Source of the DNA: Streptomyces bathyalis
GTDB lineage: Bacteria; Actinomycetota; Actinomycetes; Streptomycetales; Streptomycetaceae
Direction: 5' to 3'
Assembly: GCF_015910445.1 (NCBI RefSeq)
Contig: NZ_CP048882.1
Location: forward strand, 7,251,501 to 7,315,500
Length of the DNA: 64,000 nt
Part shown: positions 53,932-62,503 of the stretch, piece by piece
Position numbering within the stretch: the stretch's first letter is position 1
Layout: each line of letters starts with the position of its first letter
Translations under genes and position numbers: made by a program
Notes under the pieces: model-generated
What the model was told of the DNA's origin: nothing
What the model saw: only the letters and a program-made list of their open reading frames with translations
Databases searched by the model: none

Positions 53932-53953
53932 GATCAGCCGTTACGGACAGTCC
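53928..53953 (-). repeat. Insertion-sequence end-like inverted repeat (right)
   Basis: On the minus strand GGACTGTCCGTAACGGCTGA lies immediately upstream of the transposase remnant, as expected for the IS end beside the transposase start. It pairs, imperfectly, with 52988-53011. Confidence 0.4.
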
Positions 53954-54158
53954 TTAGCAGGACTCCTGGCCGGGCTCTTGCGCCGCTTGGCGAGCGAGAG
54001 CTACGTTTCGTGCCAATCAACAGATCGCGTCGAGGATGTGAACGATGGCGAGCCTCCAGCGCTCGCGCCACTCACATCACTGATCACGTGATCTCCCTTG
54101 AGAGGCGTCGCACGAGTGCCGCCTGGCGGATGCGCTGCCGCGCGTCCTGGGAGGTCTC
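53954..54158. other. Control region upstream of the cupin operon
   Basis: With the transposase remnant this makes a gene-free stretch from 53633. GATCACGTGATC at 54082-54093 is the main feature. No other gene is supported. Confidence 0.35.
54082..54093. promoter_or_regulatory. Perfect 12-bp palindrome, candidate operator
   Basis: GATCACGTGATC lies 65 bp upstream of the cupin start at 54159. Perfect palindromes of this kind are bound by GntR/FadR or similar dimers. No regulator gene is adjacent, so it may be bound by a protein encoded elsewhere. Confidence 0.4.
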
Positions 54159-54626
54159 GTGTCCATCTACGCTTCCGGCCCGTCGGTGCCCGAGCAGACG
54201 GCCGACATGGGGGACACCTCGTTCACGACCAAGGTCGTGTACGGCAACTCGTCCTCATTGATGATCGCCACTCGTCCGGCCGGGTACCACTCCCGTCCGC
54301 ACGTCCACGACTGCGAGCAGCTGAACCTGCTGCAGAGCGGCGAACTGTGGGTTTTTGTCGAGGACGACGCGTTCCACCTGGCCGCCGGTGACTTCCTGCG
54401 GGTGCCGGCCGGCCGGATCCACTGGTCGTGGAACAAGTCCGGTGCTGAATGCACGCTGATCGAGGTGCACAGTCCGGGCCTGCACGCCGATCCGCTCGTC
54501 GAGCGCTTCGCGGTCGGCCTCCACGGCACCGACGAGACACCCGCCTTCCTCGGCTCGCCTGCCAACGAATTCCTCCCGGACGACTCGGCGTTCGACCAGT
54601 CGGTCGCCGAGCGGAAGGCGGGGTGA
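54159..54626 (+). CDS. Cupin-domain protein
   Basis: 155 residues with the two cupin motifs: PAGYHSRPHVHDCEQLNLL (metal-type His, His and Glu) and AAGDFLRVPAGRIHWSWN (His). The double barrel half would hold a metal and may act as a dioxygenase, isomerase or ligand-binding protein. GTG 54159 has GGGAGG 4 nt upstream. It is the first gene of a four-gene operon with a carrier, DUF3870 and a metallo-beta-lactamase-fold protein. Confidence 0.85.
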   Translation: MSIYASGPSVPEQTADMGDTSFTTKVVYGNSSSLMIATRPAGYHSRPHVHDCEQLNLLQSGELWVFVEDDAFHLAAGDFLRVPAGRIHWSWNKSGAECTLIEVHSPGLHADPLVERFAVGLHGTDETPAFLGSPANEFLPDDSAFDQSVAERKAG

Positions 54627-54630
54627 CGTC

Positions 54631-55884
54631 ATGTCCGCACTGCTCGGATCGGCGGCGCCGGCGAAGTCCGCTTATCGCTGGGTCATTCTCGGTGTCCTGT
54701 GGCTGACGTTGCTCGTGTCGTACTTCGACCGGGTCGCGATCGCCGCCGCCTTGCCGTTCATGTCGAAGGAGCTGCACCTGAGTCCGGCGATCGGCGGACT
54801 GGTGACCGGTGCACTGTTCCTGAGCTACACGGCCGTGCTGGTGCCCGCCGGCATCCTGTGCGAACGGTTCGGCCAGCGCCGCCTCATCGCCGTCGCCATC
54901 GCCTGGTGGACGGTCTTCAGCGTCCTGACCGGCGCCGTCGCCGGCAGCGTCGTGGCTCTTGTCGCCGTGCGCTTCCTGATGGGCGCAGGGGAGGGGATCC
55001 ACCCACCACCGCTGTGGCGGACGTTGTCGAACTGGTTCGGTAAGGGACGGCGTTCCCAGCCGCTGGCACTGATGCTGACCGCCCTGACACTGGGCCCGGC
55101 GCTCGCTCCGGTGGTCGCGTTTCCCATCGTCTCGTCGCTCGGCTGGCGATGGGTCTTCTACCTGACGGTCGTGCCGGGTGTGCTGACGCTGCTGGCAGTG
55201 CTGCTGTTGTTGCGCGACACCCCCGAGCGCCGCAACCTCACGCAGCCCCGCTCCGTGTCAGTGGCTCCGGCCACCAAGCGGGAGTGGTGGGTGCCGCACA
55301 TCTGGCTGACGTTCGCCGCGTTCTTCTTCTTCGGCTTCGTGCTCTACGGACTGATGGGCTGGCTGCCGACGTACCTCATCGAGTACAGGGGGCTCGAGCT
55401 GTCCAGGGCCGGGGTGTTCTCCACGTCGCCGTACATCGCCGGCACCATCGGTCTGATCCTCGGAGCGGTGCTCTGCGAACGGCGGTTCAACCACGTCCGG
55501 CGACGGTTCATCTCGGTGACGTACCTGACGACGGCTGCATGCATCGCCGGCACCGCACTGGCTCCGTCGGCCGACCTCGCCGGAGTGATGCTGACTGCCT
55601 CCGGCTTCTTCCTCTACGCCGGGCTGGGGCCGTTCTGGTCGGTGCCGATGGACATCGTCAGGCCGCACGAGGTCGGGCTGTGGCTCGGCTTCATCAACAT
55701 GGGCACGCAGCTGTCCGGATTCCTCGGCCCGATCCTGATCGGCTGGCTGATCGGCATCACCGGCTCGTTCACACCAGGGCTGATCGCCATGGTCGCATCG
55801 CTCATCCTGGCCGCGGTCTGCCTGAGCCTCGCCCGTGCGACCGGTCCGGCACCGGCGACCCCCCGGGAGGCGGTGGCGACATGA
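54631..55884 (+). CDS. MFS transporter (anion:cation symporter, galactonate-like)
   Basis: 417 residues with about 12 membrane segments. The first segment is followed by VSYFDRVAIAAALPFM, and the A motif is AGILCERFGQRRLI. These are typical of the ACS family, which takes up sugar acids, phthalate and other organic anions with protons. It starts 4 nt after the cupin stop and its TGA overlaps the DUF3870 start (ATGA, 55881-55884). It is the importer of the cluster. Confidence 0.9.
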   Translation: MSALLGSAAPAKSAYRWVILGVLWLTLLVSYFDRVAIAAALPFMSKELHLSPAIGGLVTGALFLSYTAVLVPAGILCERFGQRRLIAVAIAWWTVFSVLTGAVAGSVVALVAVRFLMGAGEGIHPPPLWRTLSNWFGKGRRSQPLALMLTALTLGPALAPVVAFPIVSSLGWRWVFYLTVVPGVLTLLAVLLLLRDTPERRNLTQPRSVSVAPATKREWWVPHIWLTFAAFFFFGFVLYGLMGWLPTYLIEYRGLELSRAGVFSTSPYIAGTIGLILGAVLCERRFNHVRRRFISVTYLTTAACIAGTALAPSADLAGVMLTASGFFLYAGLGPFWSVPMDIVRPHEVGLWLGFINMGTQLSGFLGPILIGWLIGITGSFTPGLIAMVASLILAAVCLSLARATGPAPATPREAVAT

Positions 55885-56270
55885 GCGTCACAGCACTTGT
55901 CGACCGAGCGGGCAGGCAGTGGCAGGCTGACCTCGTGGACCCGGCCGACAGCATGATCGTGGTGGGCTATGCGAAGGTGCCCGCGACGTCGGCGTCGCGC
56001 AGCACCCATGAGTACCTCTCGATCACCCTGCGAATCGAACGCGACACCGGGACCGTGACGGAGGTCGACTCGACCGCCGTCACGGCCCTGGTCCGAGCGT
56101 GGGTCGCCGAATTGCTGCTCGGCGTCGACTTCGGCCAGGACATCTCTGCCGTCACCGCCCGGATCGACAGCGACTACCTCGGTCACGGCGCAGGTGCCAT
56201 CAAGCAGGCGGTGATCGACGCGTGGCGTCGCTACGCCGCATATCGGGCCCATCACGGGCTGGAGGACTGA
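55881..56270 (+). CDS. DUF3870 family protein
   Basis: 129 residues of the DUF3870 family: VVGYAKVP, YLSITLRIERDTGTVTEVDS and a C-terminal helix with GAIKQAVIDAWRRYAAYR. The family has no known function and often accompanies catabolic genes. It is translationally coupled to the MFS gene and starts the second half of the operon. The small alpha/beta form could be an enzyme subunit or ligand-binding protein. Confidence 0.8.
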   Translation: MSVTALVDRAGRQWQADLVDPADSMIVVGYAKVPATSASRSTHEYLSITLRIERDTGTVTEVDSTAVTALVRAWVAELLLGVDFGQDISAVTARIDSDYLGHGAGAIKQAVIDAWRRYAAYRAHHGLED

Positions 56271-56273
56271 CCG

Positions 56274-57113
56274 GTGTTCTACGAGATCCGCCGCCTCAAC
56301 TTCGGCTCGGTCACCATCGACGAGTCGATGCGGCTGCGAGGCATCAGTCCCGGGAACCGCATCGATGTCCCTGCCCAGGGGTTCCTGCTGCTGGGTGGCT
56401 CAGCTCCAGTGCTGGTCGACGCCGGCTACCGGGACGTGTCCGTGCTCGGTGCCGGAGGCACAGTGGCCCCGGGGCAGGGATTCGAGGAGCAGCTGTCCAA
56501 GCACGGTATCGGGCCGGCGGACCTCGGCTGCGTGATCATGACGCACCTGCACCGTGACCATGCCGGCCACCTGGACAAGGTCCCGATGACCGTTCCTGTG
56601 GTGGTCAATCGCAGTGAACTGGGCAGCGCGTGCACGGGGATCCAGGGCCGAGCCTATGCGCGAGAGGACGTCCATCACCTGATCGACCGCGTCTATACGC
56701 CGGGCGCGATCCGGTTCCTCGACCTCGAGCAGTCCGGACCGCAGGAGGTGCTGCCCGGAATCGTCTGCCGGCTCTCCGGCGGGCACACCCCGGGCTCCAT
56801 CGGGATCGTGGTGCCCACCGAGGAGGGCGAGGCATATCTGTGCGGCGACCTGTTCTACGACGTCGAGGGGGCGCTGCGGAATCAGCCGACCGGAACGTTC
56901 ACCGCAGGCGTGCAGCCATCCGCGCTGGCCACGGACGACCCCGCACTCAGCAACAACTTCACCACCTCGGTGTTGCAGGAAATCGGCGCAACCAAGCACG
57001 CGCTCAACTACCGGTTCATCGTGCCGGCACACGACGATCCCGGTGTGATCGAAGGCGGGCGGTACATCGGAAGGATCACCGGCGATGTCATCCCCGGCAC
57101 GTGGCAGCCCTGA
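56274..57113 (+). CDS. Metallo-beta-lactamase-fold hydrolase
   Basis: 279 residues with the metal motif MTHLHRDHAGH (about 87-97), GGHTPGSIG and CGDLFYD, and a final VPAHDDPG. This is the dinuclear-zinc hydrolase core used by lactonases, glyoxalase II and related enzymes. A lactone or thioester is a reasonable substrate class, and a lactonase would fit an operon that takes up a sugar acid or aromatic acid. The GTG start is 3 nt after the DUF3870 stop. Confidence 0.88.
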   Translation: MFYEIRRLNFGSVTIDESMRLRGISPGNRIDVPAQGFLLLGGSAPVLVDAGYRDVSVLGAGGTVAPGQGFEEQLSKHGIGPADLGCVIMTHLHRDHAGHLDKVPMTVPVVVNRSELGSACTGIQGRAYAREDVHHLIDRVYTPGAIRFLDLEQSGPQEVLPGIVCRLSGGHTPGSIGIVVPTEEGEAYLCGDLFYDVEGALRNQPTGTFTAGVQPSALATDDPALSNNFTTSVLQEIGATKHALNYRFIVPAHDDPGVIEGGRYIGRITGDVIPGTWQP

Positions 57114-57244
57114 CTCCCGGGGCCCGTCACCTGGCCGCGTCCCAGGGCCGGCGCAGGTGCAATTGCCAATCTCTGTGGATGGCGGAATCACGGTGGCGGC
57201 GCTGCGCCTTGACCTGCCTGCGATTCCCCGTTCGCCCGTGTCTT

Positions 57245-58003
57245 TCAGCCGGCTGCCAGGATCTCCACGCCGCGCGCCGTGAGCTGCTCGACGACGTCGT
57301 GGCGGGGGTCGGCGTCGGTGATCAGTCCGCTGATCTTCTGCCAGGGCAGGACGCGGAAGCGCGAAGCGGTGCCGATCTTCTCTGAGGAGGCGAGGATGTA
57401 GGTGTCCGCTGCCCGTGCGGCCAGCGCGCGTTTCATCGCGGCCTCCTCGGCGTCGCCGGTCGTCAGTCCTGCCTCGGGGTGCACGCCGGTGACACCGAGG
57501 AGGCAGAGGTCGGCGGAGACGTTCTCCGTGGCCTCGACCGCCGCCGCACCACAGGCGACGGCCGAGTGCTTGAAGATGCGGCCACCGAGCAGGAAGACCT
57601 CCGCCTGCGGGTGACCGAGCAGAGCGGCGGCGATCGTCGGACTGTGTGTGATCACGGTGCAGGCCAGATCCTGAGGCAGTGCGTGGACGACGGCCAGGGC
57701 GGTGGTGCCGCCGTCGAGGATCAGCGCGCCCTCCGGCCGTACCAGACCGGCGGCCACCGCGGCGACCTTCCGCTTCCCGTCAGGAGCCACCGTCTTCCGG
57801 GTGACGTAGTCCGCCACGGCCGGGGAAACAGGCAGGGCCCCTCCGTAGACCCGCTGGCACAGTCCTTCGGCCGCGAGATCACGCAGATCGCGTCGCACGC
57901 TGTCCTCGGAGATTCCCAACTCGGCGGCGACGTTCTTGGCGACGATCTTGCCCTCGCGGGCGAGAAGGCCCAGCAGGTGGTCGCGCCGTTCAGCAGCCAA
58001 CAT
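57245..58003 (-). CDS. DeoR-family transcriptional regulator
   Basis: 252 residues. N-terminal DeoR helix-turn-helix (RRDHLLGLLAREGKIVAKNV, GISEDSVRRDLRDLAAEG) and the sugar-phosphate isomerase-like sensor domain (ILDGGTTALAVVHAL, VFLLGG). ATG 58003 has AGGAG 9 nt upstream; longer starts are unlikely. DeoR regulators usually sense sugar phosphates or nucleoside breakdown products. It is divergent from the DUF4406/NUDIX pair, only 49 bp away. Confidence 0.92.
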   Translation of the reverse strand: MLAAERRDHLLGLLAREGKIVAKNVAAELGISEDSVRRDLRDLAAEGLCQRVYGGALPVSPAVADYVTRKTVAPDGKRKVAAVAAGLVRPEGALILDGGTTALAVVHALPQDLACTVITHSPTIAAALLGHPQAEVFLLGGRIFKHSAVACGAAAVEATENVSADLCLLGVTGVHPEAGLTTGDAEEAAMKRALAARAADTYILASSEKIGTASRFRVLPWQKISGLITDADPRHDVVEQLTARGVEILAAG

Positions 58004-58021
58004 CCGCACTCTCTCCTGTTC

Positions 58022-58050
58022 TTGCACGTTTCTGCATGTATCGTAGTGCA
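58022..58050. promoter_or_regulatory. DeoR-type operator/promoter region
   Basis: The 49-bp divergent gap holds three TGCA motifs (58023, 58033 and 58047) in the contexts TTGCACG, CTGCATG and AGTGCAC, spaced 10 and 14 bp. TATCGT at 58039-58044 is a possible -10 for the DUF4406 gene. Repressor binding here would shut both genes. Confidence 0.4.
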
Positions 58051-58052
58051 CC

Positions 58053-58436
58053 ATGAACGACAAGCCGATGCTCATCCTCATCGCCGGGCCCTACCGCTCC
58101 GGCACCAACGGTGATCCGCAGGCCATGGCCGCCAATCTCGCCCGCCTCGAAGCGGCAGCGTGGCCGGTGTTCGCCGCCGGCCACCTCCCCGTGATCGGGG
58201 AGTGGGTCGCCCTGCCCGTCCTGCGCTCGGTCGGCGCGGGCCCCACCGACCCCCTCGCCGACCAGGTGCTGTATCCGGCCGCCGAGCGTCTGCTTGCCCA
58301 CTGTGACGCCGTGCTCCGCCTGCCCGGTGACTCCGCCGGAGCCGATCAGGACGTTGCCACCGCCCGCCGTCGCGGCCTGCCCGTCTACCACGACGTGGAC
58401 GAGATCCCGGGCCGTACCCCGCAGGAGACGGCGTGA
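58053..58436 (+). CDS. DUF4406 (nucleoside 2-deoxyribosyltransferase-like) protein
   Basis: 127 residues beginning MLILIAGPYRSGT, the phosphate or sugar-binding loop of the DUF4406 family, and ending with a helix and strand (SAGADQDVATARRRGLPVYH) in the style of nucleoside deoxyribosyltransferases. Family members may remodel or bind nucleosides; no activity is settled. Its TGA overlaps the NUDIX start (GTGA, 58433-58436). The pairing with a NUDIX hydrolase and a DeoR regulator points to nucleotide or nucleotide-sugar salvage. Confidence 0.8.
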   Translation: MNDKPMLILIAGPYRSGTNGDPQAMAANLARLEAAAWPVFAAGHLPVIGEWVALPVLRSVGAGPTDPLADQVLYPAAERLLAHCDAVLRLPGDSAGADQDVATARRRGLPVYHDVDEIPGRTPQETA

Positions 58437-59110
58437 ACGCCCGCCCCGGCATCGACACTCCTGACCACCGTGGACGTACCGGCCTCGACCGCGTCGGGCG
58501 TGATCTGGACCGCAACCCCGACGTCGTGGTCCGCGACGTGGAGCTCACTTCCCAGGGCTGGCACGTCCTGCGTCGCACGACCTTCGACTACCGACGCCAG
58601 GACGGATGCTGGGTCACCCAGCAGCGCGAGACCTACGACCGCGGCAACGGCGCGGTCGTCCTGCCGTATGACGCCGAGCGCGGACGTGTGCTGCTCACCC
58701 GCCAGTTCCGCTACCCGGCCTACGTCAACGACCACCCGGACGGCATGCTGGTCGAGGCCGCAGCTGGGCTGCTCGACGGCGACGATCCGCTCGCCGCCGT
58801 CCGGCGCGAGGCTGCGGAGGAGCTCGGCGTCAGACTCGGCGCGCTCACCCACGTCCTCGACGCCTATATGAGCCCCGGCTCGGTCACCGAGCGACTGCAC
58901 TTCTACGCGGCCCCCTACGCGCGAGCCGACCGCACCGGAAGTGGCGGCGGGCTGGAGGAGGATGGCGAGGACATCGAAGTGCTCGAACTGCCCTTCGCGG
59001 ATGCCCTCTCGATGGTCCGCAACGGACACATCGTCGACGGCAAGACCATCCTGCTCCTGCAATGGGCCGCCCTGGAGGGGCCCTTCGTCCCCGCAGCGGG
59101 CACCTGCTGA
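58433..59110 (+). CDS. NUDIX hydrolase (NudK/ADP-ribose pyrophosphatase-like)
   Basis: 225 residues. The NUDIX box includes GLLDGDDPLAAVRREAAEEL, and an upstream VLLTRQFRYPAY is typical of GDP-mannose or ADP-ribose pyrophosphatases (NudK/NudF group). A late YMSPGSVTERLHFYAA completes the form. It would cleave a nucleoside diphosphate linked to a sugar or other group. The GTG start is coupled to the DUF4406 stop. Confidence 0.9.
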   Translation: MNARPGIDTPDHRGRTGLDRVGRDLDRNPDVVVRDVELTSQGWHVLRRTTFDYRRQDGCWVTQQRETYDRGNGAVVLPYDAERGRVLLTRQFRYPAYVNDHPDGMLVEAAAGLLDGDDPLAAVRREAAEELGVRLGALTHVLDAYMSPGSVTERLHFYAAPYARADRTGSGGGLEEDGEDIEVLELPFADALSMVRNGHIVDGKTILLLQWAALEGPFVPAAGTC

Positions 59111-59424
59111 CACCGGCGCACCCCCACCGGGCCTGCCGGCACGCTCGTCGACCGCTACGACAAGCGCTTCTGCTCCGGCGATCCCGTCTGCTCCCGGCGT
59201 GATCGGACTCGCGCCGAGGGAGATTCCGTAGTGCGATGGCAACTCCGCCTGGGGGCGAGAGGAGTCGTCCTGGAGCTGGGACGCCGTGAATGAGCACGGC
59301 CACAGCGGCGTTGCCTCTCCATTCCCTGACGACAGCGATGGAGGGGTGGTCCAACCCACACCTGTCCACATGGATTCAGTGAGGGCAGTCTGCTACGTTT
59401 TTCGTAGCATCGACAGGGGGCGCC
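59111..59424. other. Intergenic region upstream of the TSUP gene
   Basis: 314 nt with no gene seen. The 17-bp palindrome at 59392-59408 is the main feature and probably controls the TSUP gene. Confidence 0.35.
59392..59408. promoter_or_regulatory. TetR-like palindromic operator, copy 1
   Basis: GCTACG-TTTTT-CGTAGC is a perfect 6-bp inverted repeat with a 5-nt spacer, 16 bp before the TSUP start. The same half-sites with the same spacing occur at 63437-63453 before another gene. Confidence 0.6.
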
Positions 59425-60177
59425 GTGACTGGACTGGAGTCCATGGCTGTTTTCGCAGCAGGAATCGTCGCGGGGACGGTCAATGCCGCCGTCGGTTCGG
59501 GAACGTTGATCGCTTTCCCGGTGCTGCTCGCGGTCGGCTACCCGCCGGTGACGGCGAATGTCACCTGCACCCTCGGCCTGGTTTCCGGGGCGTTCTCGGG
59601 TGCTTACGGCTATCGGCGCGAACTCGCCGGCCAGCGCAGCCGGTTGATTCGACTCGGAGCTGCCTCGGTCTTGGGCGGTGTCACTGGCGGAGTTCTGCTC
59701 TTGCTGCTTCCCGCCGAGGCCTTCGCGGCCGTCGTCCCGGCATTGATCGTGCTTGCCGGTGCGTTGGTCCTGGTGCAGCCCAAGTTGGCTGCGCGGCTGG
59801 CTCATCGACGACGGATCGCGGTGCACGGGGGCGTATTGCTCTGGTTGGGCATCTACGGGGTGGGTGTCTACGGCGGCTATTTCGGGGCGGCGCAAGGCGT
59901 GCTGGCGATCGCCTTGATGGGCCTGGCGCTCGACGACGACCTGCAGCGGCTGAACGCCGCCAGAAATGTGCTGTCTCTGCTGGTCAATCTCGTCGCAGCG
60001 TCCTTGTTCCTGGTCATTGCGGATGTGGCGTGGCTGCCATCGGTCCTCCTGGCTGCGGGTTCGCTCCTGGGTGGTGTACTCGGGGCCCGGCTGGGCCGTC
60101 GGCTGCCTCCGATGGTGTTGCGCGGCTTCCTCGTGGCGGTGGGCCTCGCCGCAATACCTCTTCTGGTACTGGATTGA
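59425..60177 (+). CDS. TSUP-family (TauE/SafE) transporter
   Basis: 250 residues with about eight membrane segments and the family opening AGIVAGTVNAAVGSGTLIAF (about 11-30). TauE/SafE proteins move sulfite, sulfoacetate, organosulfonates or small anions across the membrane. The GTG start lies 16 bp after the operator palindrome. It is followed after about 220 nt by the tartrate-dehydratase-like pseudogene, with no visible link. Confidence 0.9.
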   Translation: MTGLESMAVFAAGIVAGTVNAAVGSGTLIAFPVLLAVGYPPVTANVTCTLGLVSGAFSGAYGYRRELAGQRSRLIRLGAASVLGGVTGGVLLLLLPAEAFAAVVPALIVLAGALVLVQPKLAARLAHRRRIAVHGGVLLWLGIYGVGVYGGYFGAAQGVLAIALMGLALDDDLQRLNAARNVLSLLVNLVAASLFLVIADVAWLPSVLLAAGSLLGGVLGARLGRRLPPMVLRGFLVAVGLAAIPLLVLD

Positions 60178-60397
60178 ACAGGCCGGTTCAGGGGGGCCAT
60201 GTTGCCACTGCGGGGATCCTCGCCGCGGGCGCGTGCTGCGCTGATTCTCTGTGCACCTCCGGATGAAGGCTTGCGTTGCGAGAATGGCATCGGCATCCTG
60301 CTACTGAATGCGTAGCGACCCGCGTGGGCCTGCCGCTCGGGCAGTCCGCCGCCGGGAGGTCGCCGACCGATGGCCGAGGCAGTTCATGGAGCAGTAG

Positions 60398-61557
60398 ATG
60401 CGTATCGTCGATGTGCGCGCCCGGAACGTTCCCATCTCGCGCTATGCGGACCTTGCGATCCAGTCCGGCGGTCTCACCACGACGATCGTGGCCGTGGTCA
60501 CTGACGCGGTGCGCGATGGCTGCCCGGTTGTTGGCTTCGGCTTCTCGTCGTTCGGCAGGTTCGGTCAACTGGGCCTGATCCGCGAGCGGTTCGCCCCCCG
60601 ACTGCTGTCCACCAGCCACGATGACCTCGCGACCGACGATGGGGAGAACGTCGACCCGTTCCGTGCGTGGGATCGCATGATGAACGGGGAAAAGCCGGGA
60701 GGGCACGGCGACGGTGCGTCGCCGTGGGGACGTTGGACATGGCGCTGCGGGATGCGGCCGCGAAGATCGCCGGACAGCCGCTGTACAGATTCCTGAGCGA
60801 ACTCCTCGGCCGCCACCCCAGCACGCCGATCGCGCTCTACGCAGCGGGCGGTTACTCCTATCCAGCCGACGACAACCGCAGACTGGCGGATGAGGTGCGT
60901 CAGTTCCTCTACGCCGGCTACACCCACATCAAGATCAAAATCGGCGAGCGGCCACTGGAGGAAGATCTCACTCGCATCGAGACCGCCCTCGCCCTGCTAC
61001 CCCGCGGTGACCGGCTCGCGGTCGACGCAATGCACCGCTACAGGCCCGAACTCGCCCGACGCGTCGCGGGAGTTCTGGCGCCGTACCGGCTGCGCTGGCT
61101 CGAGGACATCTGCGACCCGCAGGACTTCCTGACTCACGCACAGATCGCTGAGTTCTACGACCCGGCACTGGCGGCCGGCGAGGCCCTCTTCTCCCGGAGC
61201 GACGCCGCCAACCTCATCCGCTACGGCGGCCTGCGCCCCGGCCGCGACGTCCTGCTCTTCGATCCCGCCCACTGCTACGGCCTCCCCGAGTACCTCGGCA
61301 TCGTTGACTTGATGGAGACCAACGGGTGGCCGCGATCAGCATTCCAACCGCACGGTGGCCACCTCTTCTCCCTGCACGTTGCGGCTGCGCTCGGGCTCGG
61401 AGGGAGTGAAGCCAATCCGCGCATCTTCCAGCCCTTCGGTGGATTCTCCGACAACGCCACCATCGAGAACGGAACCCTGCGACCACCGGAGCAGCCCGGC
61501 ATTGGCTTCGAATCGCGAATTGAGCTGCACAAAGCCTTCCACGCTCTGCTGAGTTGA
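60398..61557 (+). pseudogene. D-tartrate dehydratase-like enolase-superfamily gene with a frameshift
   Basis: Starting at ATG 60398 (GGAG 6 nt upstream), the first frame gives MRIVDVRARNVPISRYADLA to GEKPGGHGD; the second frame continues VAVGTLDMALRDAAAKIAGQ to the stop at 61557. The join is at about 60710-60714, where one base appears missing. The catalytic set is otherwise intact: KIKIG (Lys-x-Lys), Asp of VDAMHRY, Glu of WLEDIC and GEALFS, and His of PHGGH. It matches D(-)-tartrate dehydratase of the mandelate-racemase subgroup, which makes oxaloacetate. The gene is broken unless the shift is a sequencing error. Confidence 0.8.
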
Positions 61558-61905
61558 CGAGACGAGGCATCAGGCCGTGAGCTCGCCATCCTCGCGGTGA
61601 GCGCTACACGCACGCTCTGGCCTCGAGCTGCGGCTGGCCGACGGATGCTGCAGGCGCGGCACTTGGAATGTCCCGATGAGGTCTACGCATGGCAAGCCTC
61701 GTCGGGTGGCAGAGGGAGGCCGTCGTGCGGGACAGCGTGGAGCGTCGAGTGGGCGACATGTAGCCCCTGCCCGGATGGAGGCTGACATGCCTGCAGGGGA
61801 GTTGGAGTCGCGGCGGCACATCTCGCTTGCAGCCAGTGGGACCCACTAGTTTGACATCGAAGACTCCGTCAAACGGCAGCGGATCCTCGTCGCTGTTTCA
61901 GCAAG
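61558..61905. other. Convergent gene-free region
   Basis: 348 nt between the tartrate-dehydratase-like gene and the SRPBCC gene. GTTTGAC-N12-GTCAAAC lies at 61849-61874 and CCCCTGC...GCAGGGG arms at 61764-61799 could form a weak hairpin. No gene was recognised. Confidence 0.35.
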
Positions 61906-62406
61906 TCAGCTCATCCCTTCGCGGACGTCCTTTCCCTGCTCAGCGAACGCCTTGAAATCCTGCATGTGCTGTTGCGACTGTTTGCGGAAGGCACCGGGCA
62001 TCAGAAGCCCCACCAGCCGCATCAGCAAGCTGTTGAACCTGTATTCGCTCTCGCTCACCCAGAGCGTCGTCTCCGGACCGGCTTCGGTCAGCCGGTCGCG
62101 CACGGCACTCCACATGCCTTCGCCGACGATCTCGCGGTCGAAGTGAACGACGCTCCCTTTCGGGATCCCGTGCAGGTCTGCCGGTTCCCGGCGTGTGATG
62201 GTCTCGGTGCACTCGATCTTCCGCCGCCCCATCTGCATCACTACCCGCGACTTGGTACCGAGCTGCCCGTGTATCCCACTCAACGGCTCGTGCAGCACCA
62301 GGCCCCGCAGCCACTTCGGTAGGTGTGCAGGGTCGGCGAGCAGATGGGCCACCCGCTCCCGCGGCAGGGCGATCTCGATCGAGTCGGTGTTCTTCATGGC
62401 GCGCAT
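61906..62406 (-). CDS. SRPBCC-family (START-like) protein
   Basis: 166 residues with the SRPBCC pattern: IEIALPRERVAHLLADPAHL at the start, a KIECTETITRREPADL middle, and a long C-terminal helix (QQHMQDFKAFAEQ) that closes the hydrophobic cavity. Such proteins bind lipids or polyketide-like ligands or protect against toxic hydrophobic compounds. AAGGA lies 6 nt before ATG 62406. It follows the gutted SRPBCC gene and the ArsR gene on the same strand, so it may be the remaining target of that regulator. Confidence 0.8.
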   Translation of the reverse strand: MRAMKNTDSIEIALPRERVAHLLADPAHLPKWLRGLVLHEPLSGIHGQLGTKSRVVMQMGRRKIECTETITRREPADLHGIPKGSVVHFDREIVGEGMWSAVRDRLTEAGPETTLWVSESEYRFNSLLMRLVGLLMPGAFRKQSQQHMQDFKAFAEQGKDVREGMS

Positions 62407-62503
62407 CGCTCTTCCTTCCAGGGGCGGGGCAACATGCTGTTGTACGGCTCGTCCTGCTCCTCAACCGAGGGGCACTGACACTCTGTGTCCGTAAGGGGCA
62501 AAA

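Noticed and set aside
61764..61799. CCCCTGC...GCAGGGG arms as a terminator
   Set aside because: The loop is long (about 22 nt) and the position, about 200 nt past the stop, is poor. Kept only as a note on the gap.
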